Positions 15,719-24,006 of a stretch of DNA of 32,558 nt are shown one piece after another. The stretch lies in the NCBI GenBank assembly GCA_947178095.1, contig CAMWWZ010000018.1:1-32558 (forward strand). Reading direction: 5' to 3'. Position 1 is the first letter of the stretch. Every line of letters starts with the position of its first letter. The DNA is from an uncultured Treponema sp. (GTDB lineage Bacteria; Spirochaetota; Spirochaetia; Treponematales; Treponemataceae). The position numbers and the translations under genes are program-made. The notes beneath the pieces are model-generated. The model saw only the letters and a program-made list of their open reading frames with translations, had not been told where the DNA came from and ran no database searches.

Positions 15719-17257
15719 TTACTTTTTGTTGCAGCTTATTTGAACTGCTTCCTCCATATAATTTTTGTTGTCATCGCAAAGCGTTTTCGCAATCTTGAAA
15801 TTTATGAGCCCTTGCACAATGGAATTGGAATTTTCGCTGTTTGAAAATTTTCCTTGCATATTCACGCAAACCAAATTCTTTTCGCCATCTTCCAGTTCGT
15901 TTGCGGCACTTTTCATTGCGTCGCAGAAACGCTCGTCGCAATTTTCAAATATATGATTATATGAACATATATTCATATAGTGCATAATTATTGTCGCGCA
16001 GGAATTTTGCGCCGAAACGCCGATTGATTTCATCGCGCTTATTTCGTCTATCGTTTGCGATTCGCCGCTTATGCTGAATACGAATGTAATCGGAAATTCG
16101 CGCTCGACATTCGGCGGATATATTTGCGGATCGAAGCTCAAGTCGCAAAAATTATTTTTCGCGGAAATAGTCTTGTATTCGCCTCCGACATTTAGCACCA
16201 TAAATTCAAATTTCGGCGGGCGCAATTTTTCCAAGTCATTTTTTAGGAAAAACTGTTTTTCTTCGACTGGCGTTCCGATTCCGTCCGAGATTTTCGAGGA
16301 AATGAAAAGCCTGTAGCATGTGTTCCATTTTGGGCGTTCCGAAAAATTGAGGCGCGCGCAGTCCGAAAGATTTCCGCTTTCGTCCAAGCTCGCGACGATT
16401 TCATAAGAAATCTGTGGTTCGACAGAAATGTTTTGCGCGAACATCGAAGAATCGATTTTTTTATTGAAACGAATTTCTATGCTTTTTGAAAAGTCGATGC
16501 TTTCTGCGACATCCGAAATTACTTCGTAAGTATTGGAAATACAATTAAATGCGTGCACTGAAAATTCTGGCGCAACGTAGTCTTCGTGATTTTCGAAATG
16601 CCAAAAAAAATCATTTTCGAAAAAATTGTTCTTGCTGTCCTTCGTTCCGCTTGCGATTTTTATCGAGTAAAATGTCTTTTCCAAAAGCGCGTCTTCAAAA
16701 AAGACTTCGACGGCATCTTTCGCGTCGTTCCATTTTGTTATGAATTTTTGCGACGGTGCGATCGAAAGATTTTCATCGAATGAAAATTCGTCAATTTCCT
16801 TTGTGAATGAAATTTGCAAGGAAGTTGTGTTGCCGTCTTCGTCCGTGATGTTTTCGATTTTCGAAATCTCCGGTGGAGTCAAATCTTCTTTTGTGTAGAA
16901 TTTTTTCTTGTAGTCTTCTTCGAGCGAATTTCCGTCAAAATCTTCCACGCCGCTTTGAATTGCAATTTCGTAGCAATGGTTTTCCGCAATTGCTTCTTTT
17001 GGAAAGAAAATAATGTCGCGCCCGTTGAAAGAAAATTCGCCTGCGATGTTTGTGTCGTCCTGCGTGAAGAAAAAATTTTCTTTTACGCTCGAAGGTCGCA
17101 CGGGCGCGGAAAAACGCACTTCCACTTTTTCTCCGACAATGTGCGAATCTTGCACTTCCAATCTTGGAAAAATTTTTTCTCCGCACGATGCAAGTCCGAC
17201 TAGAAACAATGCCGCGAAAAAAATGCGCGGCGTCATTTTGTCTTTATGTAAAAACAT
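15719..17257 (-). CDS. lipoprotein with bacterial Ig-like (Big_5/SbsA-like) domains
   Basis: The 512-residue product has a signal peptide ending in the lipobox GLAS-C25. Three similar beta-sandwich units follow at about 31-125, 135-240 and 245-345. Each begins with a strand carrying (V/I)RFSAPV, ISFTKEI or IRFNKKI and ends in an N.CY.I or T.Y.I strand and a GT.D/G..D.. loop, the hallmark of the Big_5 family. The C-terminal part (about 350-512) is rich in cysteine and asparagine and is not recognised. The ATG at 17257 is chosen because GGAGGAAG lies 4 bases upstream. A second ATG at 17236 overlaps the TGA of the previous gene (ATGA) and could also serve. It sits between an adaptor and two RND genes, so a structural role in that export complex is inferred. 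Confidence 0.75.
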   Translation of the reverse strand: MFLHKDKMTPRIFFAALFLVGLASCGEKIFPRLEVQDSHIVGEKVEVRFSAPVRPSSVKENFFFTQDDTNIAGEFSFNGRDIIFFPKEAIAENHCYEIAIQSGVEDFDGNSLEEDYKKKFYTKEDLTPPEISKIENITDEDGNTTSLQISFTKEIDEFSFDENLSIAPSQKFITKWNDAKDAVEVFFEDALLEKTFYSIKIASGTKDSKNNFFENDFFWHFENHEDYVAPEFSVHAFNCISNTYEVISDVAESIDFSKSIEIRFNKKIDSSMFAQNISVEPQISYEIVASLDESGNLSDCARLNFSERPKWNTCYRLFISSKISDGIGTPVEEKQFFLKNDLEKLRPPKFEFMVLNVGGEYKTISAKNNFCDLSFDPQIYPPNVEREFPITFVFSISGESQTIDEISAMKSIGVSAQNSCATIIMHYMNICSYNHIFENCDERFCDAMKSAANELEDGEKNLVCVNMQGKFSNSENSNSIVQGLINFKIAKTLCDDNKNYMEEAVQISCNKK

Positions 17258-18627
17258 TTTTCTTCCTCCAAATATTCGTCAAAGTCGCTGGCAAGATAAT
17301 TTTTGCCGCCAAGAATTTTCAGCTCGTAAATTCCTTCTTTTGACAAGTTGTTCCATGAAAGTGTCACGGAATCTCCGTTCGGGCGAATCGAATTCAATTT
17401 CGCGGGATTCGCGCTGTTCGGAAAAAGCACGCTAAGTTTGATCGCGCTTTCTATGGAACTGTAGCATTTCGGCGAAATGTCGGACGAAAATTTTATTTTC
17501 AAAAAAAGCGTGCCGTCGTCGGGAATTGAAATTTCTGTGATGCCGTCCTCCAAACGCTGCGAATCCGTTCCGACATAAATGACTTTCAGGAATTCGTTGT
17601 CGCTCGAAAAATAAAAATTTCTTTGCGATTGCATTTCAAGCCCGAAAATGTCCTTCGCGCTTTTGTTGACGGAAAATAAATATTCCTGTCCGATTTTATA
17701 ATTTTCGTAAGGCACGTAAATAAATTTGCGTTCGTCGGCCTTGAGCAAAACGCCGCCAATGTTCGGTTCAAAATAAAGCGCGTTTTCCACAGAGTCAAAA
17801 TCCATCGGCTTACTGAAAATCATTCCGAACGGCTGCTTGCCGTGCAGCGCGGACAAATCTTGCTCTTCCAAAAATGTCGCCTTTTCCGCTTCTAGATTTT
17901 CGTCTAGAATTGCTGGGCAGACGCAAAGCAATTGCGGCCGAATGTGCGCGCTTTCCGCCATGAAATTTTCCGAATAAGTTTTGTGAATCTTGTATCCGTC
18001 CGCGCTGAAAATATTTTCGAGCGTCCAAGTATAGAAAGTGTTGATTTGCCATTTGTCTTTTGGAATTATCCTGACGGATTTTTTGTCCGAATGAAATTCC
18101 TTGTCCGTCTGAATGTATGGGCTGATTTTGAATTCCATCTCGAAACTTGCGACATCGATTTCCTTGTTGAATCGCAATTCCAATGCGCCGCCGCTTTCGT
18201 TCGGCGAAAGGAATTCTTCGAGGACAAAAATTTTTTCTTTTTCCCCAAAGATGAATTTTCGGCTTATGGCGATGTCGTATTCCCTTCCGTCTGCACATTG
18301 CGCTTGTCCGCTCAACGAAAAATCATAGGCGCATCCGGGAATGAATCCGCCGATTGGCTTTACAAGGCATTTTTCATTTTCCCAAATAAACTCTGCTTCG
18401 ATCCTGGAGCCGCCCTTTTTCAGTGCGACGATTCTTTCCACGGTTTGGGATTGCATTTGCGATGAAAAAGTGATTTCGATATTTTCGGAATTGTAGTAGT
18501 CGCTCGTTTCCGCAATCGAAATTTCCGTGCCAAGCTTTTCAAACGAAACTATGTCGCATGAAAAGAAAATCGCAAGCAAAATAAATGCCGACACCGCGTC
18601 GCGCGTAAATTTATATCGCCTTGACAT
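17233..18627 (-). CDS. lipoprotein with Ig-like (Big_5-like) domains, sister of the next gene
   Basis: The 464-residue product has a basic N-terminus, a hydrophobic helix and a spirochaete-type lipobox FFS-C24. It is built of beta-rich repeats of the same style as its downstream neighbour: IEITFSSQM, LELRFNKEID, GMIFSKPMD and LKIKFSSDIS each start a unit, and TFYTWTLENIFS and GQEYLFSVNKSA close them. The two proteins seem to be diverged copies. Function is unknown; family members are usually surface or periplasmic binding or scaffold modules. The ATG at 18627 has AAGGAGGG 5 bases upstream and overlaps the end of the fusion-protein gene by 17 bases. Its stop overlaps the next gene. This places it firmly inside the export operon. 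Confidence 0.72.
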   Translation of the reverse strand: MSRRYKFTRDAVSAFILLAIFFSCDIVSFEKLGTEISIAETSDYYNSENIEITFSSQMQSQTVERIVALKKGGSRIEAEFIWENEKCLVKPIGGFIPGCAYDFSLSGQAQCADGREYDIAISRKFIFGEKEKIFVLEEFLSPNESGGALELRFNKEIDVASFEMEFKISPYIQTDKEFHSDKKSVRIIPKDKWQINTFYTWTLENIFSADGYKIHKTYSENFMAESAHIRPQLLCVCPAILDENLEAEKATFLEEQDLSALHGKQPFGMIFSKPMDFDSVENALYFEPNIGGVLLKADERKFIYVPYENYKIGQEYLFSVNKSAKDIFGLEMQSQRNFYFSSDNEFLKVIYVGTDSQRLEDGITEISIPDDGTLFLKIKFSSDISPKCYSSIESAIKLSVLFPNSANPAKLNSIRPNGDSVTLSWNNLSKEGIYELKILGGKNYLASDFDEYLEEEKCFYIKTK

Positions 18628-19948
18628 GCATTCCCTCCTTTAGTGCCGATGACGGCTTTTCCACGATTTGTTCTCCGTCGGCAATTCCGCTTTCTATGAA
18701 AAATCTTCCGTCGCCCTCCATGTCCACCACGCAATTTTTTATGACAAGAATTTCATTCTGCACCGAATAAAACGAAATCCGATTTCCGTCGCGCTTTAGG
18801 GCGACGCTTTCCGGCAAAATGAAAAAGTTTCCGGACTTGTTCGTTTGGATCGAGCAGCGGACGAACATTCCGAGCTTGATTTTTTCGTCATCATTTTTCA
18901 TTGGAATCTTCACGTTGAAATTTCCTGTTTGCATGTCCGCGACTGGCGCGATGAATTCGATTTTTCCCGATTGAATCTCGTTGAGCGATGCTATTTCAAG
19001 TTCCGCATCCGAGCCGAGCTCTATTCCTTGCATGTCTTTTTCTTGTACGGTTACGAGAGTGTAGGGCGAACTTGTTTCCACGATTGTCATAAGCTTTTCG
19101 TTTTGCATGACATGTTCGCCGTTTTCAAAATTCAAAACGCCCACGATTCCGTCGCTGCTCGCGCGCACGGTGAGATTTTCAATGAGCGTGTCCGTGGACT
19201 TGAGATTTTCGAGCGCGTTTTGAAGATTGACTTTTGCGATTTCGATTTCAAGTTGCGCGGAACGTGTGTTCAGTTCAATGAGCTGATTTTTGAGCGTATC
19301 TTTGTTTTCGGACGGAACGTAGCCCGCCAAAATCAAATCCTCGTCGCGGAAGCCCAATTCCTCGATTTGAATCTTTTTCTTGAGAATTTCAATTTCGGTT
19401 TGAGTGCCTTGGGCGTTGAGTCGCATTTGCGTGATGTCTTGTTTTGAAACGCCTCCAGCCTTGAAAAGCCTTTCGTTTTTTTTCAGGTTTTCTTTTACAA
19501 GTTCCAGCTCGCTTTGCTTTTGCGCCAGATTCAGCCTAGAATTCTCAAGCGACATAATTTGGCTGTTCGCATTCAGAATGCTTTTCGTAAGATTGTGCTT
19601 GCTTGTCTCAAGGCTTGCCTTGGCAGAATTCACTTGGTTTTGGTTTTCGCTTCTTTGGATTTCATACTGAATGTTTTTCATCCGCAAAAGTATGTCGCCT
19701 TGCCTGACTTTATCCCCCTCCTTGACGTTGAGTTCATAGATTGTGCCTTCGACCAACGCGGTGATGTCGTTCTTTTTTCCGTAAGTGACAGTGCCGAACG
19801 TCTTTAGTTTTATCGAATGAGGCGTAAGTCGAGCCGTGAACGTTTTTACTTGCGCAAGGCTTTCCTGCGAATTATCTTTTTTGCATGCGCTGAACGCGAA
19901 AAATGTCGCGACGCATATTCCGACAATTTTTATAAAATTTGATTTCAT
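18611..19948 (-). CDS. periplasmic adaptor (membrane fusion protein) of the RND system, lipoprotein
   Basis: The 445-residue product has a lipoprotein signal ending FSA-C22. A first half-lipoyl segment (VEGTIYELNVKEGDKVRQGD) and a second (ASSDGIVGVLNFENGEHV) flank a long alpha-hairpin (about 85-245) full of heptad leucines and glutamines, the part that meets the TolC tip. A beta-barrel and a membrane-proximal domain follow. This is the HlyD/AcrA family. The start at 19948 is preferred over the ATG at 19960, because the bases of that upstream ATG form part of the ribosome site GGAGG, 5 bases before 19948. It joins the TolC-type channel gene upstream and the two RND genes downstream, forming a complete tripartite exporter. 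Confidence 0.9.
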   Translation of the reverse strand: MKSNFIKIVGICVATFFAFSACKKDNSQESLAQVKTFTARLTPHSIKLKTFGTVTYGKKNDITALVEGTIYELNVKEGDKVRQGDILLRMKNIQYEIQRSENQNQVNSAKASLETSKHNLTKSILNANSQIMSLENSRLNLAQKQSELELVKENLKKNERLFKAGGVSKQDITQMRLNAQGTQTEIEILKKKIQIEELGFRDEDLILAGYVPSENKDTLKNQLIELNTRSAQLEIEIAKVNLQNALENLKSTDTLIENLTVRASSDGIVGVLNFENGEHVMQNEKLMTIVETSSPYTLVTVQEKDMQGIELGSDAELEIASLNEIQSGKIEFIAPVADMQTGNFNVKIPMKNDDEKIKLGMFVRCSIQTNKSGNFFILPESVALKRDGNRISFYSVQNEILVIKNCVVDMEGDGRFFIESGIADGEQIVEKPSSALKEGMHVKAI

Positions 19949-19968
19949 TCCTGCCTCCATGCTTTATC

Positions 19969-21426
19969 CTAGAATTTGCTGCCAGTCAAAATTTGAAGCT
20001 CTGTCTTTAGAAGTTCCTGATTGCTGTGCAGGCTCAGGACTTTTATTTTTTCTTCGGCGCAGTCAGTGACGGCTTCAAGAAAATCCGATTTTTTTACAAG
20101 CCCTTCGGAAAGGCGCAGTTTCAAAATTTCAAGATTTTTTTCCTGCAAGCGCAATGTCTCCAAATGCAATTTCAGGCTTTCCGCGTTTTCTTCGATTTTT
20201 TCGAGCATTTCCAAAACCGAATTTTCGATTTGCAAGGCGGATTTTTCTCTGTTCAAAATTTTTTGAGAAAGCGCGATTTTCGACATTCGCATTTGTGTGA
20301 AATAAGTCGTGTTCAAATTGCCTTGGCCGGAAACGCTCGAGCCCGCGCTGTTCATCCTGTCCTGCGAAAAACCAAACGAGCTGCTCGTATTGGCGGAAAG
20401 CCACGGATTGTTTTCAAAGCCCACGATGACTTTCAGCGAGTACGAAGGTGTCGTAAGAGGGTAGTGCGCGCCGGAAAATTCTATTCCGGCATTTACGCTT
20501 ATGCTCGGAAGGAAAATCATTTTTTGAAAGGCGCGCTGCTTTTTCGCCCAGTCGATTTCCAAGTCAAGTTTTTTGAGTTCGATGCTGTTTTCGACTGCGC
20601 TGCGCGCAAGTTCCTCTCCGTTGAATTTCTTTTCCGAAAGGGCCGCATTTTCGATTTTTTCGAGAGAAAAATCTTCATTGCAAAAATCGACCGCGCTTCC
20701 ATGCGGCAAAACCAAAAGCGATGAAAAATTGCGTTTTGACGATGCCACTTCATATTTGTAGGCGTTCAGCTGCGCTTCGATTTGGCTTGCTGAAATGGCA
20801 GTCTCAAGATATTCGCTTTCGACAATCATTCCTTGTTCGAGCTGGATTTTCGCCAAAGCCAATACTTTTTTCGCGTTTGCCAATGCCTCGCTTTGAACGC
20901 GGCATTTTTCAAGCGACAAAACATTTTCGTAATACGACTGGACGACATTAAATTCAAAATTTTCATTCTCTTTCTTGAAATCGTAGAATTCCAATTTTGC
21001 CTGCTCGATTTTCATCTTATATTCGAGCGCGGCCTTTCCGCCGTCGAAAAGTTTTTGCGTAATTCCGGCTCCAACGCTTTTGCTCCTGCGATCGCCTGAA
21101 TCCATCGGAACATAGTCGCTTTCCGACCAAGAAAATTCAAGGTTCGGCAAAAACGCGCCCACGGACATTTTGGCAAGCTTCAATCCTTGCGAAATATATT
21201 GCTCCTGCAATTCATGTTCCTTGTCATGGGCGCGGGCGAGTGCCAAAGCGTCTTGTGCGTTGCGCAAGAAAATTTCTGAGTTTATTGGAAGCGCGGAAAA
21301 AAGAAAAGCAAAAAATTCAAAAAAACGCCGTTGTCTAGCAAAAATATGTATACTAGACAGCAATTTCTTGAAAAAGCCATTCGCCGCTTTTCTCTGTATG
21401 CTTGTTTTAAAACTACTTGTTTTCAT
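19969..21426 (-). CDS. TolC-type outer membrane efflux channel
   Basis: The 485-residue product belongs to the OEP/TolC family. Two related halves of long amphipathic helices (such as KMKIEQAKLEFYDFKKENE and MLEKIEENAESLKLHLETL) alternate with short outer-membrane beta strands. FLPNLEFSWSESDY and FLPSISVNAGIEFSGAHY sit at the matching position in each half. An N-terminal hydrophobic segment (about 35-50, FFEFFAFLFSALP) serves as signal, but it is preceded by an unusually long basic stretch. The start at 21426 is chosen because its ATG overlaps the TGA of the upstream gene (ATGA). A longer reading from 21564 would lie wholly inside the neighbouring gene. It lies 20 bases before the adaptor gene. 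Confidence 0.85.
   Translation of the reverse strand: MKTSSFKTSIQRKAANGFFKKLLSSIHIFARQRRFFEFFAFLFSALPINSEIFLRNAQDALALARAHDKEHELQEQYISQGLKLAKMSVGAFLPNLEFSWSESDYVPMDSGDRRSKSVGAGITQKLFDGGKAALEYKMKIEQAKLEFYDFKKENENFEFNVVQSYYENVLSLEKCRVQSEALANAKKVLALAKIQLEQGMIVESEYLETAISASQIEAQLNAYKYEVASSKRNFSSLLVLPHGSAVDFCNEDFSLEKIENAALSEKKFNGEELARSAVENSIELKKLDLEIDWAKKQRAFQKMIFLPSISVNAGIEFSGAHYPLTTPSYSLKVIVGFENNPWLSANTSSSFGFSQDRMNSAGSSVSGQGNLNTTYFTQMRMSKIALSQKILNREKSALQIENSVLEMLEKIEENAESLKLHLETLRLQEKNLEILKLRLSEGLVKKSDFLEAVTDCAEEKIKVLSLHSNQELLKTELQILTGSKF
21331..21360. repeat. inverted repeat in the signal-sequence region of the TolC-type gene
   Basis: TTGTCTAG (21331-21338) faces CTAGACAG (21353-21360) across 14 AT-rich bases; seven bases of each arm are exactly complementary. 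It encodes part of the odd basic N-terminus. It could be an operator, a folded RNA element or a small insertion. Confidence 0.4.
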
Positions 21427-22085
21427 CTTTTTGCGACAAATGTCTCTCCGCTTTTTGCGCCGTATTTTCGAATGTTTCTTTTCATTCCGCGCACGGCTTT
21501 TTTGATTCGCCTTGCTTGTATTGCGGCCGAAATTATAGAAGCCTTTCCTTCGACGACAAACCAATCTTCCGCCATGCGTTTTCCGCTTTTTTCGAAAACC
21601 GAATAGTAGACATATATCGAATTGCGCTTTTTCATGTTTTTGTAGTACGAGCGTTGGCGGACGACAATGCTCGCGCCAAGTTCGCTTGCGTTTAGTTTTG
21701 CCTTTGCGATAAAATTGTTGATGTCCGCGCTTGCGATTTCTTTGATTTGCCTTTCGATGTGCTCTTCGCGGATATTATCGACCAAAACTTCCACATTTTC
21801 GATTGCGATGAAATCGTCGCAAATTTTCTGCGCGGCGCAGGGATTTTGTTGCAATGAAGAAATTTCTTCGTTTTGCGGCAATGCAAAATCATCCAGCGTG
21901 AAAATTTCTTGGATTTGCGATAAGTCTATGTCGTCTTGCGGTAACGCGCCTTCTTCTTGCGATAAGATTGCGTTGTCTTGAAAAAAGAATGCTTGCGCTC
22001 CGCATTTTTTTTCGGCTTGCGATAAAAGTGCCGCAAAAACGCAGATTTTTATCGCAAGATTTGCGATATGTTTTGTTTTTTCCAT
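21423..22085 (-). CDS. exported protein of unknown function with seven-residue repeats
   Basis: The 220-residue product is not recognised. An N-terminal hydrophobic stretch (about 7-22) looks like a signal sequence. Residues 41-80 are built of seven-residue units (LSQEEGA, LPQDDID, LSQIQEI, FTLDDFA, LPQNEEI), encoded by 21-bp DNA repeats that contain the 9-mer TTATCGCAA or near copies. The C-terminal half (about 90-220) is a mixed alpha/beta region ending in a strongly basic tail (RRIKKAVRGMKRNIRKYG). Its ribosome site AGGAG lies about 12 bases before the ATG. Its stop overlaps the start of the TolC-type gene, so it belongs to the export operon and may be a component of it. No function is claimed. 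Confidence 0.7.
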   Translation of the reverse strand: MEKTKHIANLAIKICVFAALLSQAEKKCGAQAFFFQDNAILSQEEGALPQDDIDLSQIQEIFTLDDFALPQNEEISSLQQNPCAAQKICDDFIAIENVEVLVDNIREEHIERQIKEIASADINNFIAKAKLNASELGASIVVRQRSYYKNMKKRNSIYVYYSVFEKSGKRMAEDWFVVEGKASIISAAIQARRIKKAVRGMKRNIRKYGAKSGETFVAKR

Positions 22086-22110
22086 GAAAAGACTTTTCTC
22101 CTGAATTTTT

Positions 22111-22701
22111 TCAATTCTTGTTTGCGATTGCGTCGTGCTTTTCGCCGTATTCCTGCGATTTTTGCGCCACGCCCAAACATTCCCACACGAACGCCAAGTC
22201 GGAATAAACTTTCGCGCTCGATCCTAGGGCTTTTTCCGCAGCGTCGAGCATTTGCATGCGCCGCTCTAGCTCGCCCTTTTTTGCCGCCACGAGGGAAGCG
22301 TAGTAATAAAGCCGCCAGTCGCCTCGGTTTTGCCGCAGCAGGTCTTCGATTTTTCGTGTCGCTTTGTCGTATTTCCCATTAAAAATCAGGCATTGAATTA
22401 GGTAAGTTTGAATGTCGTAGCTTTCCTTGTACTTTTTGGCTAGGTCGTAAAAAATTTCCTCCGCCTCGTCGTAGCGGCTTTGGAAAAAATAGATTTTGGC
22501 CTTTAAAAATTGCGCCTGGTAAAAATTCTTGTCACATTTTAAGCATTGGTTGATAAAAACGCTGGAACTATCGAAGTCTTTTTTGTCGTAGCATTCCAGC
22601 GCCTTTATGTACAAATTTCCGGCCGCTTTCTTATCCGCGCATCCGGCAAAACATGCGCAGATCAAGATGGCAGCGGCGACCTGAAAAAGCCGCCTTTTAA
22701 T
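22111..22701 (-). CDS. TPR lipoprotein, probably starting at a rare ATT codon
   Basis: The 196-residue product has helical hairpins of TPR type (YIKALECYDKKDFDSSSVFI, AKIYFFQSRYDEAEEIFYDL, LIQCLIFNGKYDKATRKIED), a protein-interaction scaffold. No ATG lies at its 5' end. A TTG at 22665 would cut the signal peptide in half. Reading upstream in frame gives KRRLFQVAAAILICACFAG-C21, a textbook lipoprotein signal, and 4 bases before its first codon is a perfect AGGAGG (22711-22706). The first codon at 22701 is ATT, used as a start in a few bacterial genes such as infC. A sequencing error or a mutated ATG is the alternative. It lies 25 bases before the next gene of the export operon. Confidence 0.72.
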   Translation of the reverse strand: MKRRLFQVAAAILICACFAGCADKKAAGNLYIKALECYDKKDFDSSSVFINQCLKCDKNFYQAQFLKAKIYFFQSRYDEAEEIFYDLAKKYKESYDIQTYLIQCLIFNGKYDKATRKIEDLLRQNRGDWRLYYYASLVAAKKGELERRMQMLDAAEKALGSSAKVYSDLAFVWECLGVAQKSQEYGEKHDAIANKN

Positions 22702-22717
22702 AATTCCTCCTGTAATT

Positions 22718-22734
22718 GCGGACTGGAAGTCCGC
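22718..22734 (-). promoter_or_regulatory. hairpin just upstream of the TPR lipoprotein ribosome site
   Basis: GCGGACT (22718-22724) and AGTCCGC (22728-22734) form a perfect 7-bp stem with a 3-base loop. On the minus strand it ends 6 bases before the AGGAGG. No T-tract follows, so it is not a terminator. It may protect or cut the mRNA between the two genes, or tune translation of the ATT-started gene. Confidence 0.45.
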
Positions 22735-22761
22735 GATTGTTCGAAATTTGCTTTCGCGCGC

Positions 22762-23796
22762 TTACAAGGCTTTCGCCTTTTCCGCCAATCGTTTTTGGTA
22801 GTACTTGACGTCGGTGAAAAACGGTTCGAATTCTGCCATCAGCGCAGCGATGTCGTCCGATGTTTTCATCTTGTACATATAGCGCACAGGCAAAAAGTCG
22901 CGCACGCCGTCTGGAAGCGAATCCAAGTCATTTTGGGAGAATCCCGCGTCTGAATAGAATTTCTTCACAAATGCGATGCAGGGAGCTGCGTCTTGGTATT
23001 TGGAAAAATTCTTTTCGAGAATGTCGATAAGGCCCGCGCTGTCGGGTTTTTCCATTGCCTCAAAGTCCAAAATCGAAATGAGAATCCCTTTGTAGACATT
23101 GTTTGCATATTTATCTCCTGTTATTTCGTAGATCGCCATGGCATTTACGCCCATATTTTTCCAATAGGTTTGTTTTTTTGAGGCGAAAACTTTGTCGTAG
23201 AACGTGGCGACATCGGAAAAATTGCTTTTCAGTTTTGAAAGGCTCATAAATGTGTTTATGTCGCCATTGGAAATGTGCCTCAATTCCGGGTCAAGTTCAA
23301 AACCTTCCAAAAACGCCTTTCGCGATCTTTCATAGTATTTGTTCGCCTCGGCGGTCAAAGCTTTCACGGCTTCCGGATTTTTGAATGCGCTTTTTACGAA
23401 ATACTCTGCGACATCATAATAAAATCCTGCCGCGAAATATGTGAGTTCCGCGCCATGCCCCTTGCTGTTTTCTATGCAAAGCTTTTTGTTCTTTTCAAAT
23501 GCCGCCTCATTGTTGTTGACAAGCAATTCAATTTCCGCCCTCGTCCGATAGACATAACCCCTTGCCTGCAAAACTTCTTCGTCTTCGGGAAGTTTTGCAA
23601 GAATGCCATTCGCTTCGTTGAGAAGTTTGATCGCTTTTGATTTTGAATGGTTGTTTATCTCTTTGATTGCCAGTTCAATTTTTTCGACCGCGTCTTGCAC
23701 TGTCGGCGCGTCCTTTTTCTTCGCCGCGTGAGCCGATAACGCAAAGACCAATGCCAATGCGACCGCAATCGCCTTGATTTTTTTAGGATTTTCCAT
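22762..23796 (-). CDS. exported helical-repeat (TPR-like) protein, unknown function
   Basis: The 344-residue product has a signal peptide (about 1-24, ending AHA). The mature part is almost wholly alpha-helical, with TPR-like hairpins such as KAIKLLNEANGILAKLPEDE, ARGYVYRTRAEIELLVNNNE and RSRKAFLEGFELDPELR. It would stay in the periplasm as a scaffold; no catalytic motif is visible. AAGGAA sits a few bases before the ATG. It is the first gene of the long minus-strand run ending in the two RND pumps; 60 bases separate it from the TPR lipoprotein. The AT-rich region upstream probably holds the operon promoter, although no clear hexamer pair stands out on this strand. Confidence 0.75.
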   Translation of the reverse strand: MENPKKIKAIAVALALVFALSAHAAKKKDAPTVQDAVEKIELAIKEINNHSKSKAIKLLNEANGILAKLPEDEEVLQARGYVYRTRAEIELLVNNNEAAFEKNKKLCIENSKGHGAELTYFAAGFYYDVAEYFVKSAFKNPEAVKALTAEANKYYERSRKAFLEGFELDPELRHISNGDINTFMSLSKLKSNFSDVATFYDKVFASKKQTYWKNMGVNAMAIYEITGDKYANNVYKGILISILDFEAMEKPDSAGLIDILEKNFSKYQDAAPCIAFVKKFYSDAGFSQNDLDSLPDGVRDFLPVRYMYKMKTSDDIAALMAEFEPFFTDVKYYQKRLAEKAKAL

Positions 23797-23911
23797 AGTG
23801 TTTCCTTTTGCCTTTTAAAGGCGCTTGAATTAAAAGCGCGAACAAGAGAAAATGCCGATTTCTATTCGCCCTTCCTATGCATATACTATAAAGACTTTTT
23901 TAATTATTTGC

Positions 23912-23940
23912 TTGTAATTTTGCCGATTTTTTATTATAAT
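23912..23940 (+). promoter_or_regulatory. promoter of the dCMP deaminase gene
   Basis: TTGTAA (23912-23917) and a perfect TATAAT (23935-23940) are 17 bases apart in the very AT-rich divergent region 23797-24006. Transcription would start near 23947, giving a leader of about 60 bases. Confidence 0.6.
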
Positions 23941-24006
23941 TATAAAAAAAATAGCAAAAATAACTAGTTTTTTGTATTTTTTCTTGACTTTTTATAGGAG
24001 AAAAAT

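Noticed and set aside
15955..15980. ATATGAA/TTCATAT inverted repeat
   Set aside because: It lies within the Ig-like lipoprotein gene, is only A and T rich, and codes for ordinary residues. Chance is likely in such composition.
21427..21564. 46-residue N-terminal extension of the TolC-type protein
   Set aside because: It falls entirely inside the upstream gene and is highly basic. The ATGA overlap at 21426 gives a better start.
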